Notes: generated from the letters alone by a model not told the origin. A DNA stretch of 64,000 nucleotides from Curtobacterium flaccumfaciens (GCF_013359815.1 NZ_JABMCF010000040.1:62001-126000), one strand, 5' to 3'; counted from the stretch's first letter, positions 1 through 8,487 are shown. Made by a program: numbers and translations.

Positions 1-1045
1 TCTTCGCGAACCACTTCGGCATCAGGCCGTCACGGCTCATCGAGAACCAGACGCGCGAGGCACCGAGCATGAACGTCACCAGCACCGTGACGATGCCGAC
101 GATGGCACCGATCGCGATGACGTTGGCGACACCGCCGAGCCCGACCGACGCGAACGCCGACGAGAAGCCCGACGCCGGGTCGATGTCGGTGTACTTCTGC
201 ATCCCGGTGAGCACGAGCGTCGCCAGGACGTACAGCACCATCGAGATGCCGAGGGACAGCAGGATCGCCTTCGGCATGTGCTTGCGGGCGTCGGTGGACT
301 CCTCGGCCGCGGTGGACATGGCGTCGTAGCCGAACACGGCGAAGAACACGGTCGCGGCACCGGTCATCACGCCGCCGAAGCCGAACGGGAAGTACGGGGA
401 GTAGTTCGCGCTGTTGATGTGGAACACGCCGAGCACGACGATGAGCACGACGAGCGCCACCTTGATGCCGACGGCGACGAACTCGAACCGGGCGGCGCTC
501 CGGATGCCGCGCGTGAGCACGAACGCGGTGAGCAGGCACAGCGCGATCGCGAAGACGTCGATCACGTGGCCGTCACCGGTACCGGGTGCGCCGAGCATCC
601 AGGCCGGCAGGTCGATGCCGAACTGACCGACCAGGAACCCGACGTAGCCGGAGATGCCGATCGCGACCACCGCCACGATCGCGGTGTACTCGAGCAGCAG
701 GTCCCAGCCGATGAACCACCCGACGATCTCGCCGAGCACCGCGTAGCCGTACGTGTACGCGCTGCCGGCCTTCGGGATGAGCCCGGCGAACTCGGCGTAC
801 GACAACGCGGCGGCGGCGCTCGCGACCCCGGCGACCAGGAAGCTGATCAGCACCGCGGGTCCGGCGACGCCGTTCGCGACGGTGCCGGCGAGGGTGAAGA
901 TGCCGGCGCCGATGATGCCGCCGATGCCGATCGCGGTGAGCTGCCACAGGCCGAGGTGCCGTTTCAGGCCGCCCTCGCCCCCGGCCTCGTCATCGATCGT
1001 GTCGATGGGCTTCCGTCGGAACAGGGTGCGTGTCGTCGTCGTCAC
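1..1045 (-). CDS. APC-family amino acid permease (3' end outside window)
   Basis: Integral membrane amino acid/polyamine/organocation transporter; about 348 residues are visible and the C-terminal part lies beyond base 1. Near the N terminus the reading GIGGIIGAGIF is the classic APC TM1 signature, and hydrophobic segments repeat through the visible part. The start is taken as GTG at 1045 (VTTTTRTLFRRKP), because the ATG at 1053 meets a stop three codons later. It resembles the YfnA/cationic amino acid subgroup, whose members are usually 460-500 residues; the substrate cannot be told. The gap to the divergent DUF427 gene holds a long inverted repeat rather than an obvious promoter. Confidence 0.85.
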   Translation of the reverse strand, partial: MTTTTRTLFRRKPIDTIDDEAGGEGGLKRHLGLWQLTAIGIGGIIGAGIFTLAGTVANGVAGPAVLISFLVAGVASAAAALSYAEFAGLIPKAGSAYTYGYAVLGEIVGWFIGWDLLLEYTAIVAVVAIGISGYVGFLVGQFGIDLPAWMLGAPGTGDGHVIDVFAIALCLLTAFVLTRGIRSAARFEFVAVGIKVALVVLIVVLGVFHINSANYSPYFPFGFGGVMTGAATVFFAVFGYDAMSTAAEESTDARKHMPKAILLSLGISMVLYVLATLVLTGMQKYTDIDPASGFSSAFASVGLGGVANVIAIGAIVGIVTVLVTFMLGASRVWFSMSRDGLMPKWFAK

Positions 1046-1087
1046 CCGCCCATGGTGCACCCGGAGACGATCGTGCGCACGGGCGAC

Positions 1088-1148
1088 GTTTCGCGCTGGG
1101 CGACACTTCCCGCGCCGCCGGACCCGCGAACTGTCGCTCAGCGCGAAA
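1088..1148. repeat. Intergenic inverted repeat, family A copy 1
   Basis: Arms 1089-1105 (TTTCGCGCTGGGCGACA) and 1132-1148 (TGTCGCTCAGCGCGAAA) pair with one mismatch around a 26-base centre. The same arms recur at 38385-38446. This copy lies between two divergent genes, so it is not simply a terminator. Confidence 0.8.
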
Positions 1149-1213
1149 GAACGGCCCGACCCGCCCGCGCACGCACGCGGCTGCACCGCAGGCACCGGGC
1201 GTACACCTGGAGC

Positions 1214-1714
1214 ATGCGCCACCCGAAGAGGACCGAGCCTGGCCCCGGCCAGGAGTCCGTCTGGGACTATCCCCGCCCGCCCGCCGTCGAGCGGGTCACC
1301 GCACGCGTCGTCGTCCGTCTCGGCGGTACGGTCGTCGCCGACACGACCGACGCCGTCCGCGTGCTCGAGACCTCGCACCCGCCGGTCTACTACCTGCCGA
1401 TGGCCGACCTGGCCGAGGGTGCGTTGGTCAAGGCACCGGGTTCGAGCATGTGCGAGTTCAAGGGCCTGGCGCGCTACTTCGACGTCGTCGGCGGTGACGG
1501 GACGGTCGCGAGCCGCGCCGCCTGGAACTACCCGACGCCCGTGCCCGGCTACGAGTCGCTGCGGGAACGCGTCGCGATCTACCCGTCGGCGATGGACTCG
1601 TGCGAGGTCGGTGGCGAACGGGTCCAGGCGCAGGACGGCGACTTCTACGGCGGCTGGATCACGGCGGACATCGTCGGACCGTTCAAGGGCGCGCCCGGCA
1701 CGCTCGGCTGGTGA
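1214..1714 (+). CDS. DUF427 domain protein
   Basis: 166-residue cytoplasmic protein matching the DUF427 family in length and in conserved stretches (VYYLPMADL, CEFKGLARYF, YPSAMD near the C-terminal half). The family has a small beta-rich fold of unknown biochemical role and is widespread in actinobacteria. ATG at 1214 was chosen because it opens directly on the family's N-terminal segment; a much longer upstream open frame runs through the repeat and the permease gene and is not believed. A TACACC hexamer ends six bases before the ATG, so the message may be leaderless. Confidence 0.85.
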   Translation: MRHPKRTEPGPGQESVWDYPRPPAVERVTARVVVRLGGTVVADTTDAVRVLETSHPPVYYLPMADLAEGALVKAPGSSMCEFKGLARYFDVVGGDGTVASRAAWNYPTPVPGYESLRERVAIYPSAMDSCEVGGERVQAQDGDFYGGWITADIVGPFKGAPGTLGW

Positions 1715-1807
1715 CCCGGCGTCGTCGGGCGGGGCGGCCCTGACCCGGACCGACCCGTTCCGCGCGCGACGGGGCGGACCCGACCCGGGCCTCCCGGCCG
1801 GACCGCG

Positions 1808-2149
1808 TCAGCGGTTGGCGTACGGCGACCAGAACGGCGGCGGGAACGTGCCCCCGGTCACGATCACCAGCACCTGCCAGATGAGCATGACGAGCCCGAC
1901 GCTCCCGATCACGATGCCGATCCACGACCACACCTGCACGGCCCGGCGACGACCGGCGATCCGGATCGCCCGCCAGCCACTGAGCACGCAGACCAGCCCG
2001 AACACCGCACCGAGCAACACGTGCTGCACGGTCGACTGCGCGGGCACGATGATGCCGAGGTAGAACGCGACCGGTCCGAGCACCACCGCGAAGGTCGCCG
2101 GAGCTGCCGGCGGTTCGTGGTCTCGAGCGACTGCTCCCATGGACCGCAT
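1808..2149 (-). CDS. Small membrane protein, unknown function
   Basis: 113 residues with three likely membrane segments (around 22-42, 48-66 and 80-102) and an arginine-rich loop after the second. Not recognised beyond a general resemblance to short actinobacterial multi-spanning proteins of the DUF4190 kind. ATG at 2149 is preferred, with a GAGG element 13 bases upstream; ATG at 2140 is equally in frame and would remove three residues. It is divergent from the DoxX-like gene with an 81-base gap. The preceding gap (1715-1807) holds only a GC-rich stretch with one CGGGCCTCCCG word. Confidence 0.65.
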   Translation of the reverse strand: MRSMGAVARDHEPPAAPATFAVVLGPVAFYLGIIVPAQSTVQHVLLGAVFGLVCVLSGWRAIRIAGRRRAVQVWSWIGIVIGSVGLVMLIWQVLVIVTGGTFPPPFWSPYANR

Positions 2150-2230
2150 GTTAGCGAGTGAACCTCGCTTCGAACACGTCCGAGTCGCGCAGCGCGGGCA
2201 CCCGGTCGCGGGAACGGGCACCATGGAGGC

Positions 2231-2611
2231 ATGCGTTCCTTCTTCCGCGTCCTGCTCGGCCTGGCCCTCGTCGTCGCGGGCACGAGTCACCTCACCTTCG
2301 CGCGCAAGGAGTTCACGGCGCAGGTGCCCGAGTTCGTCCCGCTGGACGACGACACGACGGTGCTCGCGTCGGGGGTCGCGGAGATCACGCTCGGCTCGGC
2401 CCTGGTGCTCGCCCCGAAGCCGGCCCGCCGCTTCGTCGGCTCGGTCGCGGCGCTGTTCTTCACGGTGATCTTCCCCGGCAACCTGTCGCAGTGGGTCAAC
2501 CGTCGCGACGCCTTCGGTCTGGATAGCGACGCGAAGCGCTTCGTCCGCCTGTTCGGTCAGCCCGTCCTCATCGCGCTCGCCCTCTGGTCGACGCGCGGCC
2601 GGCGCTCCTGA
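2231..2611 (+). CDS. DoxX-like membrane protein
   Basis: 126 residues with four hydrophobic segments spaced as in the DoxX/DoxX-like family: N-terminal FRVLLGLALVVAG, then GVAEITLGSALVLAP, then a third containing FFTVIFPGNLSQWV, then a C-terminal helix. Members are small inner-membrane proteins, some linked to respiratory or redox stress partners; no specific activity can be assigned. The ATG is preceded by CACCAT ending six bases upstream, and by GGAGG. The stop codon shares one base with the start of the next gene, so the two are probably co-translated. Confidence 0.75.
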   Translation: MRSFFRVLLGLALVVAGTSHLTFARKEFTAQVPEFVPLDDDTTVLASGVAEITLGSALVLAPKPARRFVGSVAALFFTVIFPGNLSQWVNRRDAFGLDSDAKRFVRLFGQPVLIALALWSTRGRRS

Positions 2612-3081
2612 TGGGCGCGCCCGCGCGGCAGACCGGCCCGGCCCCCGGGACGGGTCCTGGGGCGGGTCCTGCGTCGGGTCCCGATCCGCTCGGGTCCGGC
2701 CCGGCGCGCTTCGGTCGGGAGGCCCGGCACCCCCTGGCAGGACGCGCTCGCGTCGCGGACGTGGTCGCGTCCACCGCGCTGCTCGTCGTGCTCACGGTCG
2801 GTGCGTTGGCAGCGGGGTGGGGGATCAGGCTCATGTCGCTGGCGTTCGTGTCGTGCGCGGCGCCGGGCAACACCTGCAACGAGACGCTGGGTGACTCGGT
2901 CGTCGTCGTGGGACCGATCATCGTGGCTGCGGTGCTGGTCGCGACGATCGCGGTCTGCGTCCTGCGGCTCGTGCGACGTCGGCTGACCTGGCCGGTGGTG
3001 CTCGTCGGCATGGCGGCGATCGTCGCGGTGTTCTTCGCCTCGCTGCTGCTCGTCGACAGCTCGGTCACGCACGGCATCTGA
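2611..3081 (+). CDS. Hypothetical membrane protein with Gly/Pro-rich N terminus
   Basis: 156 residues. The first 40 are low complexity (runs of GP, AP, GT), followed by three membrane segments at about 50-75, 88-112 and 122-146. Two cysteines (CAAPGNTC) sit in the loop after the first membrane segment and could form a disulfide. The start ATG overlaps the preceding DoxX-like stop by one base, which fixes the start and implies a two-gene unit. The low-complexity head contains one copy of the GGGAGGCCCGG word (2717-2727), read as REAR, suggesting that repeat spread into coding sequence. Function unknown. Confidence 0.65.
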   Translation: MGAPARQTGPAPGTGPGAGPASGPDPLGSGPARFGREARHPLAGRARVADVVASTALLVVLTVGALAAGWGIRLMSLAFVSCAAPGNTCNETLGDSVVVVGPIIVAAVLVATIAVCVLRLVRRRLTWPVVLVGMAAIVAVFFASLLLVDSSVTHGI

Positions 3082-3177
3082 GGGACTCTTCCCTCACAGG
3101 CTGGGTTCGTGGAGCGGCTCTCCACAGACCCCGGACCGCGCCTCGGGCGGTGGCTTCCGGTTCGCCACGCTGGAGCC

Positions 3178-3612
3178 ATGCCTGACACCGAGATGCTCGA
3201 CCGCCTGATCCGTGAACCCGTCCGCACCGACGACGACGTCGTCCGACTCGTCGAAGCCGTCGTCGAACGGCCGCTGCGCCCACAGTGCTGGGTGCTGTTC
3301 CTCGACGACCGCGGGATGTCGATCCCGTTCCTGCTGCCGATCGCCGACCTGCCGTACTCCCCGGACGAACACGTCGACGACTTCGCGGCCCTGATCGCCG
3401 ACATCGTGGCGCAGCTCGGGGCCGTCGACGTCGTGCTCGTGTGGGAACGCCCCGACGCCGACCGGCTCTACCCGGTGGACTGGGAGTGGGTCGACGCCTG
3501 CGCATGTGCCCTCGACGAGCAGTCGGTCCGGCTCCGGGCCCAGGTCGTCGTGCACTCCGGGGGAGCCGCGATCGTCGAGTTCGACGAGGAGACGCAGGCG
3601 GTGGCCTCGTGA
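3178..3612 (+). CDS. Hypothetical protein, acidic, unknown function
   Basis: 144-residue soluble protein, rich in Asp and Val, with alternating beta and alpha character and no recognised motif. ATG at 3178 (MPDTEMLDRL) is preferred over an upstream GTG at 3109, because GGAG lies just ahead of it and a CACGCT hexamer ends six bases before it, as in many leaderless genes of this window. The gene is convergent with the lysozyme-like gene, whose stop is only four bases away. I do not recognise the family. Confidence 0.65.
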   Translation: MPDTEMLDRLIREPVRTDDDVVRLVEAVVERPLRPQCWVLFLDDRGMSIPFLLPIADLPYSPDEHVDDFAALIADIVAQLGAVDVVLVWERPDADRLYPVDWEWVDACACALDEQSVRLRAQVVVHSGGAAIVEFDEETQAVAS

Positions 3613-3616
3613 GCGG

Positions 3617-4237
3617 TCAGCCCTGGGGAGCGGCGTCCGGCACGTCCTGGCCGGTGAGCTCCTCGACGATCGCCTTCGCCTGCGGCCACGACTTCGCGTA
3701 GTGGTCCGGGTCGGAGTTGATCTGCACCGCGTGCGCCATCTGCGTCGGGCTCATCGTCTTCCAGCCGGGGACCTTCACGAGCTTCGTGTAGAACATCGTC
3801 GCGGCCTTGTACGGGTCCATCCGCTGCTCGTACGTGCCCCAGGCGCCGTTGTCGCGCTGCTGGAACAGGCCGCGGCTGTCCGGGCCCGCGGCGTCGCCGT
3901 GGTCCAGGTTCACCAGGCTCGACTCGCCGATCGCGGTCATCACCCCGACGGCCTGCGTGTGGGGGCCGATGCCGAGCGCCTGGGCGGCTTCGATCACGTG
4001 TGCGGCGTTCACCAGGCGGTCCTGGCAGAAGCCGCCGACGGGGCCGGCCGGCACGACCATCCCGCCGATCGTCTTCGAGGCGACGGCCGGGCACGCGGGC
4101 GTCGGGGTGGCGGCGCTCGACTTCGCGATGCCGGCGAGCGAGTTGACCGCGATCACCACGAGGACGACCACGCCGATGCCGACCGCCACGATCCCGGCGC
4201 CGAACACCGAGGCGAGGGTGATGCCGACACGGCGCAT
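3617..4237 (-). CDS. Membrane-anchored lysozyme/transglycosylase-like protein
   Basis: 206 residues. An N-terminal membrane anchor or signal segment (about 6-35) is followed by a short linker and a domain with VGVMTAIGESSLVNLDHGD and DSRGLFQQR. This pattern resembles the phage-type lysozyme/soluble transglycosylase modules often found with NlpC/P60 or M23 peptidases; the Glu of AIGES would be the catalytic acid. The likely role is cleavage of peptidoglycan glycan strands outside the membrane. ATG at 4237 has GAGAGG seven bases upstream; the open frame extends 39 residues further with Arg/Pro-rich shadow sequence that is unlikely to be translated. Confidence 0.7.
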   Translation of the reverse strand: MRRVGITLASVFGAGIVAVGIGVVVLVVIAVNSLAGIAKSSAATPTPACPAVASKTIGGMVVPAGPVGGFCQDRLVNAAHVIEAAQALGIGPHTQAVGVMTAIGESSLVNLDHGDAAGPDSRGLFQQRDNGAWGTYEQRMDPYKAATMFYTKLVKVPGWKTMSPTQMAHAVQINSDPDHYAKSWPQAKAIVEELTGQDVPDAAPQG

Positions 4238-4356
4238 GACGGGACCTCTCGAGGGGCTGGGCGGGTGCTGGGCGGGCGGAGCGGGAAGAGCAGCACGAGC
4301 GTACGGGCGCCTCCTGGGAAGCCTGCGGCGGCCCGCCGTGATCGCACGCTTCACCA

Positions 4357-4406
4357 GTGACGGTTCTGGTGCACGAAGCGGGGGCTTCGCGAACCAGAAC
4401 CGTCAC
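4357..4406. terminator. Long hairpin after the permease/small-peptide unit
   Basis: Arms GTGACGGTTCTGGT (4357-4370) and ACCAGAACCGTCAC (4393-4406) pair perfectly, with an inner CGAAGC/GCTTCG stem. It lies 20 bases beyond the stop of the minus-strand 38-residue gene. There is no clear U tract, so it may be a repeat element acting as a terminator. Confidence 0.6.
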
Positions 4407-4426
4407 GGGTCGTTCGTGCACCGCAG

Positions 4427-4543
4427 TCAGCGCTCGCGTCGACCGTCCTGCCGACCCCGACGCAGGCGCCAGCCTCCGGCGGACAGGGACAGCGCGGCGA
4501 TCACCGCGATGACGACGGTCCAGATGACACTGGTCGCGTCCAT
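4427..4543 (-). CDS. 38-residue single-span membrane peptide coupled to permease
   Basis: The ATG at 4543 shares its A with the TGA of the upstream permease (TGATG), so translation is probably coupled. The peptide starts MDATSVIWTVVIAVIAALSL, giving one membrane helix, then a short basic tail rich in Arg (GWRLRRGRQDGRRER). About 84% of codons end in G or C, typical for real genes here. By arrangement it recalls the tiny subunits encoded with some bacterial transporters (for example MetS-type importer subunits), but the sequence does not prove homology. It could stabilise or orient the permease. Confidence 0.7.
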   Translation of the reverse strand: MDATSVIWTVVIAVIAALSLSAGGWRLRRGRQDGRRER

Positions 4544-5997
4544 CAGACGTCGCGGTGGTCGTGCGGCGGGCGCTGCACCTTCGTCGGCTCCGTCACGAGT
4601 CCGGTCGGGGCCTTCTCGGCCTGCTTCCGTCCGTGGGTGAACCAGGTCAGGATCCAGAGCAGCACGCCCAGGGCCAGCAGCGCGCCGGCGATCTGGTACT
4701 GCTGCGGGTCACGACCGGACGAGAACGGCAGGACGAGCCAGAGGCACGTGATGATGCCGATGACCGGGATGATGACGCCCGCGCGGAAGTGCTTGTGGTC
4801 GACCTTGTCGCGGCGCAGCACGAGCACGGTCACGTTCACGACGGCGAACACCGTCAGCAGCAACAGCGAGGTTGTGCCACCGAGGACGACGACGATGGGG
4901 GAGTCGGGGTCGAGCGAGACCCACCCGATCAGCAGCAGCGAGATGAGCGTGGTGAAGACGATCGCGGTCGACGGGGTGCGACGGGCGGGGGAGATGCGGG
5001 ACAGGAAGCCCGGCAGCACGCCCTGCTTGCTCATGCCGTAGAGCAGGCGCGACGCCATCATCATGTTGATCAGGGCCGTGTTGGCGACGGCGAACATCGA
5101 GATGAAGGGCAGCAGGTCGGCGATCGGGAAGTCCGGCGCGGCGGTCTGCACGACGGTGACGAGCGGGGTCTCGTTGCCGGCCAGCTCACCGATCGGCACG
5201 ACGGCCACGGCGCAGATCGACACGAGGACGTAGATCACCGCGGTGATGCCGAGGCCGGTGAGCATGATCTTCGGGAAGATGCGCGAGGGGTCCTTGGTCT
5301 CCTCGGCCATGTTGACCGAGTCCTCGAACCCGACCATCGCGAAGAACGCCAGCGACGTCGCGGTGCTGATCGACAGCAGCAGGGACTTGTCCTCCGGCGT
5401 CTCGAACATCACGACCCGCGAGAAGTCCGCGTTGCCGCCCGCGATCGCCCAGAACCCGATCAGGATCACCATGACGAGACCGGACAGCTCGACGAGGGTC
5501 AGCACGACGTTCGTCTTGACGCTCTCGCTCACCCCGCGGAAGTTGATGAACATCACCGCGAGCATGAAGCCCATCGCGATGAGCATCACCACGCCGTTCG
5601 GCAGCTCGATGCCGAACCCGGCGCCGAGGTTCGCCGCGAACGCCCGCGATGCCGTCGACGCCGACGTGATCCCGGAACACATCACGATGAACGTCACGAT
5701 GAAGGTGACGAAGTGGATGCCGAACGCCTTGTGCACGTAGAGCGCGGCACCGGCGGTCTGGGGGTACTTCGTCACGAGTTCGAGGTACGAGAACGCCGTC
5801 AGCAGCGCGACCGCGAACGCGATGAGGAAGGGGAGCCACGCTGCCCCGCCGACCTCGGCCGCGACCTGGCCGGTGAGCGCGTAGACACCCGTGCCGAGGA
5901 TGTCGCCGACGATGAAGAGCAGCAGGAGCTTGGGACCGATGACCCGGCGGAGCTCGTGCTGCTCCTGCTGTGGGCGGTCCGTCTTGGTGGTGGCCAT
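4543..5997 (-). CDS. APC-family amino acid permease
   Basis: 484-residue cytoplasmic-membrane transporter with about 12 membrane segments. TM1 contains LFIVGDILGTGVYALTG, an APC signature, and a conserved loop has GFEDSVNMAEETKDPSR, as in many AAT/YfnA-type transporters. It likely moves an amino acid by proton symport; the substrate is unknown. ATG at 5997 has AAGGG about six bases upstream. It is the first gene of a two-gene unit with the 38-residue membrane peptide. A different APC permease lies at the left edge of the window. Confidence 0.88.
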   Translation of the reverse strand: MATTKTDRPQQEQHELRRVIGPKLLLLFIVGDILGTGVYALTGQVAAEVGGAAWLPFLIAFAVALLTAFSYLELVTKYPQTAGAALYVHKAFGIHFVTFIVTFIVMCSGITSASTASRAFAANLGAGFGIELPNGVVMLIAMGFMLAVMFINFRGVSESVKTNVVLTLVELSGLVMVILIGFWAIAGGNADFSRVVMFETPEDKSLLLSISTATSLAFFAMVGFEDSVNMAEETKDPSRIFPKIMLTGLGITAVIYVLVSICAVAVVPIGELAGNETPLVTVVQTAAPDFPIADLLPFISMFAVANTALINMMMASRLLYGMSKQGVLPGFLSRISPARRTPSTAIVFTTLISLLLIGWVSLDPDSPIVVVLGGTTSLLLLTVFAVVNVTVLVLRRDKVDHKHFRAGVIIPVIGIITCLWLVLPFSSGRDPQQYQIAGALLALGVLLWILTWFTHGRKQAEKAPTGLVTEPTKVQRPPHDHRDV

Positions 5998-6094
5998 GCG
6001 TCACCCTTGCGCGCTGGATGCCTTTCTGTCCAGTCCCACAGGAAGGTTTCTCGCGATCGCAACACGGTCCCTCGGCGACGGATACGCTCCGGCC

Positions 6095-6523
6095 ATGGAC
6101 CAGCAGTCGAACACCACCGAGGAGCCCATCGAGTTCGCGGACTTCAACGCGAAGCTCCTGGTGCTCGACGTCCTCTGCTACGACCTCGACGTCCTCGACC
6201 CCTACGACCCGGACGCCGAGGACGAGACCGACGAGGACCTCGACGTCGACGGGCAGGACGACCGAGCGCGCGAGTACTACGACGACCTCGACCTGCTGCC
6301 GTCGCACCTGTCGCTCGTCACCGAGATCACCGTGGACTCCGACCTCGAGGTCCTGCAGGACGTCCACCCCGGCTGGGACGGCTCGGACGACCGCTTCGAC
6401 CCGCAGAACTGGGACGACCTGCTCGACCTGCCGGAACTCCGCACCGTGTACGCCGCCGCACCACTGCCCGCCCACGTCGCCGAGCGGCTCGCGACCAAGG
6501 GCATCGAGGTCCGCTCCGCCTGA
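6095..6523 (+). CDS. Acidic hypothetical protein (DUF6892-like)
   Basis: 142 residues with a very acidic middle (DPDAEDETDEDLDVDGQDD). The start region FADFNAKLLVLDVLCYD and the later leucine/aspartate-rich part recall the DUF6892 family, a cytoplasmic family of unknown role; this match is from memory and uncertain. ATG at 6095 follows TACGCT by six bases (6083-6088), so the transcript is likely leaderless. It is divergent from the permease and convergent with the uracil-DNA glycosylase gene. Confidence 0.7.
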   Translation: MDQQSNTTEEPIEFADFNAKLLVLDVLCYDLDVLDPYDPDAEDETDEDLDVDGQDDRAREYYDDLDLLPSHLSLVTEITVDSDLEVLQDVHPGWDGSDDRFDPQNWDDLLDLPELRTVYAAAPLPAHVAERLATKGIEVRSA

Positions 6524-6572
6524 CCGGGACGCGACCGGGACGCGACCTGGACGCACCGGGGCGGACGGACGG

Positions 6573-7184
6573 CTAGCGGTCCAGCACCCGCAGCTGCTCG
6601 GTGAACTGCGTCGCGCCGCCCTGCGCCGGGTGCCGCACGGCGGTCGCCGCGATGCCGGCCAAGGCGAGTGCTCCCTGCGCCTTGCGACCGACGGCGACCA
6701 CCCGGACCCGCTCCACGCCGCCGAGGGCTTCCAGCAGCGCGAGGGCGACGGGCGCGCCCGAGCGGACCTCGGCGGGTCGGGGCGTCCGGTTCGTCAGCCG
6801 GTCCGGGGCCACGAAGGGGTGGTGCGGGAAGATCGCCCACGCCACCGGGAGAGCACCGCGCCAGCCGTCCAGCGCAGCGTGCACGACGCGCGACGAGGCC
6901 TCCCACGGTGCCGTCGGCTCCGGTGGCACGCCGTACTCGGGTCCGAGTTCGCGCATGTTCGTGAACGGGACACCCGTGTTCGTCATCCCGCGCCACCCCG
7001 GGGCCTCGGCCACGAGCAACGTGTCGGCCCCCGGCCCGGACTGCTCCAGGTACCGCGTGAGGTTCGCCCGGCGGAGTCGTCCCTCGGCCGATCCGACGTC
7101 GTAGAGCGCCTCGGCGTCCGACTCGACGGGCACGGCGTCGAGCGCCGCCCAGAACGCGGCGAACCGGCCGCCCGTCCCGCTCAC
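6573..7184 (-). CDS. Uracil-DNA glycosylase family protein
   Basis: 203 residues. Motif 1 is VAEAPGWRGMTNTGVPF, comparable with the GEAPG...G.PF of family 4/5 uracil-DNA glycosylases. A late VRHPAQGG supplies the HP motif 2, and FPHHPF lies between. It probably removes uracil from DNA in base excision repair. No four-cysteine Fe-S pattern is evident, so it may belong to a single-domain subgroup. The GTG start at 7184 overlaps the upstream glycosyltransferase stop by four bases (GTGA), which decides the start against the longer frame and implies translational coupling to a gene of unrelated function. Confidence 0.75.
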   Translation of the reverse strand: MSGTGGRFAAFWAALDAVPVESDAEALYDVGSAEGRLRRANLTRYLEQSGPGADTLLVAEAPGWRGMTNTGVPFTNMRELGPEYGVPPEPTAPWEASSRVVHAALDGWRGALPVAWAIFPHHPFVAPDRLTNRTPRPAEVRSGAPVALALLEALGGVERVRVVAVGRKAQGALALAGIAATAVRHPAQGGATQFTEQLRVLDR

Positions 7185-8383
7185 GAGCGCCCGAGCACCC
7201 GGCGGTAGACGTCCTCGAGTCCCGCGGCCGACCGCTCCCAGCTCAGGCGCTCCGCGTGCTCCCGACCCGCAGCGGCGAGCCCGGCGGCGTACGGCGCATC
7301 CGTCAGGATCCGCTCGATCTCGGCTGCCCACTCCTGCGGGTCACGGGACTCGAGCACGACGCCCGTCTCCCCGTCGACCACGGCCTCACGCAGGCCCCCG
7401 GCAGCCGCGGCCACGACCGGCACCCCGGAAGCGGAACCCTCGAGCGCGACGAGCCCGTACGTCTCGGAGTGTGACGGCACGAGCACGGCTGCCGCGCCAC
7501 GGAACAGGAACGCCAGGTCGGCACGCGACTGCGGCCCGATGAAGGTGACGTGGTCGGCGATGCCCCGCGCATCGGCGAGCCGACGCAGTTCGTCCACGTA
7601 GTCGCCCGCCTCACTCGAGACGTCGCCCGCGATGACCAGGGTGGGGCGGGCCTCCAGGCTGATGTCCGCGATCGCCTCGATCGCCAGGTCCAGGCCCTTG
7701 AGGGGCTGCACGCGCGCCGCTGCGACCACGTAGGGGGTGGCGGCGCGGCGCGCGCCGACGGCGGCGGGGCGGAAGACGGAGCCGTCGACCCCCGGCGGCA
7801 CGATCCAGATGCGGGCGTCGTCGCCGCCGAGCCGGGTGCGCACGGTCGAGGCCTCTGCCTCGGACACCACGACGACGGCGTCCGACTCGCGTGCGAGCAG
7901 TTCCTCGCCGGCGATGCGGCCGGCGGACTCGGGTCGTTCGCCCTCGGACAGCGGCGTGGCCGGATCGGCGGCGATGGAGTGGAACGACTGCACGTGGGGG
8001 ATGCCGCGCTCGCGGGCGACGGGCAGCGCGGCCGCGCCGGAGAACCAGTGGTGCGAGTGCAGGACGTCGAACGGCCCGAGCTGCTCCAGCTCGTGGCGGA
8101 ACGGTTCGATGAACGCGTCGTGCTCGCCCTTCGGCACCGGCTCGGCCGGCCCGGCGGACAGGAACCGCAGGCACACGCCCGGCACGAGCGACACCGAGTC
8201 CGGCTGCGTCGGGGCGGACCGGCGCGTGATGATGTCCACGTGGTGGCCCAGATCGGCCAGTGCCTCGGCCTGGTGCCGGACGACGACGTTCATGCCGCCG
8301 ACCTCGCCCGAACCGGGTTCGTCTCCGGGGGAGGTGTGCAGCGACACCAGCCCGATGTGCAGGGGTTCGGTCGTCGTGCTCAC
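7181..8383 (-). CDS. GT4 glycosyltransferase, MshA-like
   Basis: 400-residue retaining glycosyltransferase of the GT-B fold. The N-terminal SGEVGGMNVVVRH resembles the GGMNVYV region of MshA (D-inositol-3-phosphate glycosyltransferase, first step of mycothiol synthesis). The C-terminal domain has SETYGLVALEGSASG, the E-x7-E nucleotide-sugar motif. It may make the mycothiol precursor or another glycoside; MshA is a fair guess, not proven. The GTG start is preceded by TAGGGT ending six bases upstream (8395-8390 on the minus strand), suggesting a leaderless message. That -10 overlaps the TAG that would have ended DUF429 before the ficTA insertion. Confidence 0.78.
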   Translation of the reverse strand: MSTTTEPLHIGLVSLHTSPGDEPGSGEVGGMNVVVRHQAEALADLGHHVDIITRRSAPTQPDSVSLVPGVCLRFLSAGPAEPVPKGEHDAFIEPFRHELEQLGPFDVLHSHHWFSGAAALPVARERGIPHVQSFHSIAADPATPLSEGERPESAGRIAGEELLARESDAVVVVSEAEASTVRTRLGGDDARIWIVPPGVDGSVFRPAAVGARRAATPYVVAAARVQPLKGLDLAIEAIADISLEARPTLVIAGDVSSEAGDYVDELRRLADARGIADHVTFIGPQSRADLAFLFRGAAAVLVPSHSETYGLVALEGSASGVPVVAAAAGGLREAVVDGETGVVLESRDPQEWAAEIERILTDAPYAAGLAAAGREHAERLSWERSAAGLEDVYRRVLGRS

Positions 8384-8408
8384 CGCTCAACCCTAGCCGC
8401 GCGGCCTC

Positions 8409-8446
8409 CGCTGCGACGGGCGCGCGGGCGCCACCACGACGGGCCG
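8409..8446. repeat. Left 38-bp direct repeat flanking ficTA
   Basis: Identical over 38 bases to 9300-9337. Read on the minus strand it encodes RPVVVAPARPSQ followed by RRPRG and a TAG stop (8395-8393), i.e. a detached alternative 3' end of the DUF429 gene. Confidence 0.9.
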
Positions 8447-8481
8447 TCCTGGCGGGTCTGGAACACGTGCGCGCCCCGGCG

Positions 8482-8487
8482 TAGCAT
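8482..8487 (+). promoter_or_regulatory. -10 element of ficTA
   Basis: TAGCAT ends six bases before the antitoxin ATG, which places the transcription start at or next to the start codon. It lies inside the island just beyond the left repeat, so the module carries its own promoter. Confidence 0.6.

Noticed and set aside
278..1213. Long plus-strand open frame running into the DUF427 gene
   Set aside because: It is antisense to the permease and full of low-complexity acidic/His shadow sequence typical of high-GC antisense frames; the family match starts only at 1214.
4543..6576. A 673-residue plus-strand frame opposite the second permease
   Set aside because: Composition (His, Arg, Asp, Gln runs) is that of an antisense shadow, and a strong APC permease occupies the other strand.
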